Source: Sulfuricystis sp964478415 (GTDB lineage: Bacteria; Pseudomonadota; Gammaproteobacteria; Burkholderiales; Rhodocyclaceae). Taken from it: a DNA stretch of 33,215 nucleotides. Under the pieces are notes generated by a model, which was not told where the DNA came from, searched no databases, and worked only from the letters and a program-made list of their open reading frames with translations. The translations under genes were made by a program, and so were the position numbers. The stretch spans positions 1 through 33,215 of the forward strand of contig CAYZII010000014.1 of assembly GCA_964478415.1 (NCBI GenBank), in the 5' to 3' direction. Positions 33,215-33,215 of this stretch are shown here, one piece after another (position 1 is the first letter of the stretch; the number at the start of each line of letters is the position of its first letter).

Positions 33215-33215
33215 G

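Overview
The window looks like a betaproteobacterial chromosome, probably Rhodocyclales or Nitrosomonadales. It is GC-rich and densely packed, and carries the clusters nadD-rsfS-rlmH-maf-rng and yqgE-ruvX-pyrR-pyrB-pyrC', together with DUF2782, DUF1840 and BPSS1780-type proteins. I cannot name the species. No tRNA, rRNA, CRISPR array, transposase gene or phage gene was recognised.

Layout. Bases 53-6393 (minus) are a tight housekeeping run: a LOG-family nucleotide hydrolase, DUF2782, a membrane protein, nadD, rsfS, rlmH, maf, rng and a dienelactone hydrolase. polA (6403-9117, plus) diverges from it with only 9 bases between start codons. Bases 9150-18434 (minus) are patchy. A MacAB-like exporter begins with a Gdx-type SMR protein, an adaptor and an ATPase, but its two permease genes lie several kilobases further on. 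Between ATPase and permeases are a GT2 / TVP38 / ArnT-like lipid-linked sugar module and a Phd-PIN toxin-antitoxin pair with a clear promoter and operator. Between the two permeases are a 274-base hairpin-rich element with inverted ends and a DUF4160-DUF2442 pair. Bases 18448-22704 (minus) carry hemL, thiE, thiD and a photolyase gene.

Bases 22729-28425 (plus) hold the most striking arrangement. The usual order yqgE-ruvX-pyrR-pyrB-pyrC' is interrupted between pyrB and pyrC' by a complete type II restriction-modification pair: a beta-class (TSPPY) DNA methyltransferase and a BstYI/BglII-family endonuclease. All three junctions (pyrB/M, M/R, R/pyrC') are 4-base ATGA overlaps, so the defence genes are translationally threaded into a pyrimidine operon. 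The pyrC' product lacks the metal-binding histidines of dihydroorotase and is probably the structural partner of aspartate transcarbamoylase. The restriction genes therefore sit between two subunits of one complex. The endonuclease has the D-x8-E-x-Q active site and the two specificity positions I associate with BstYI, so R^GATCY is a testable prediction.

The window ends with an unrecognised small protein and metH (both minus), and a rhodanese gene (plus).
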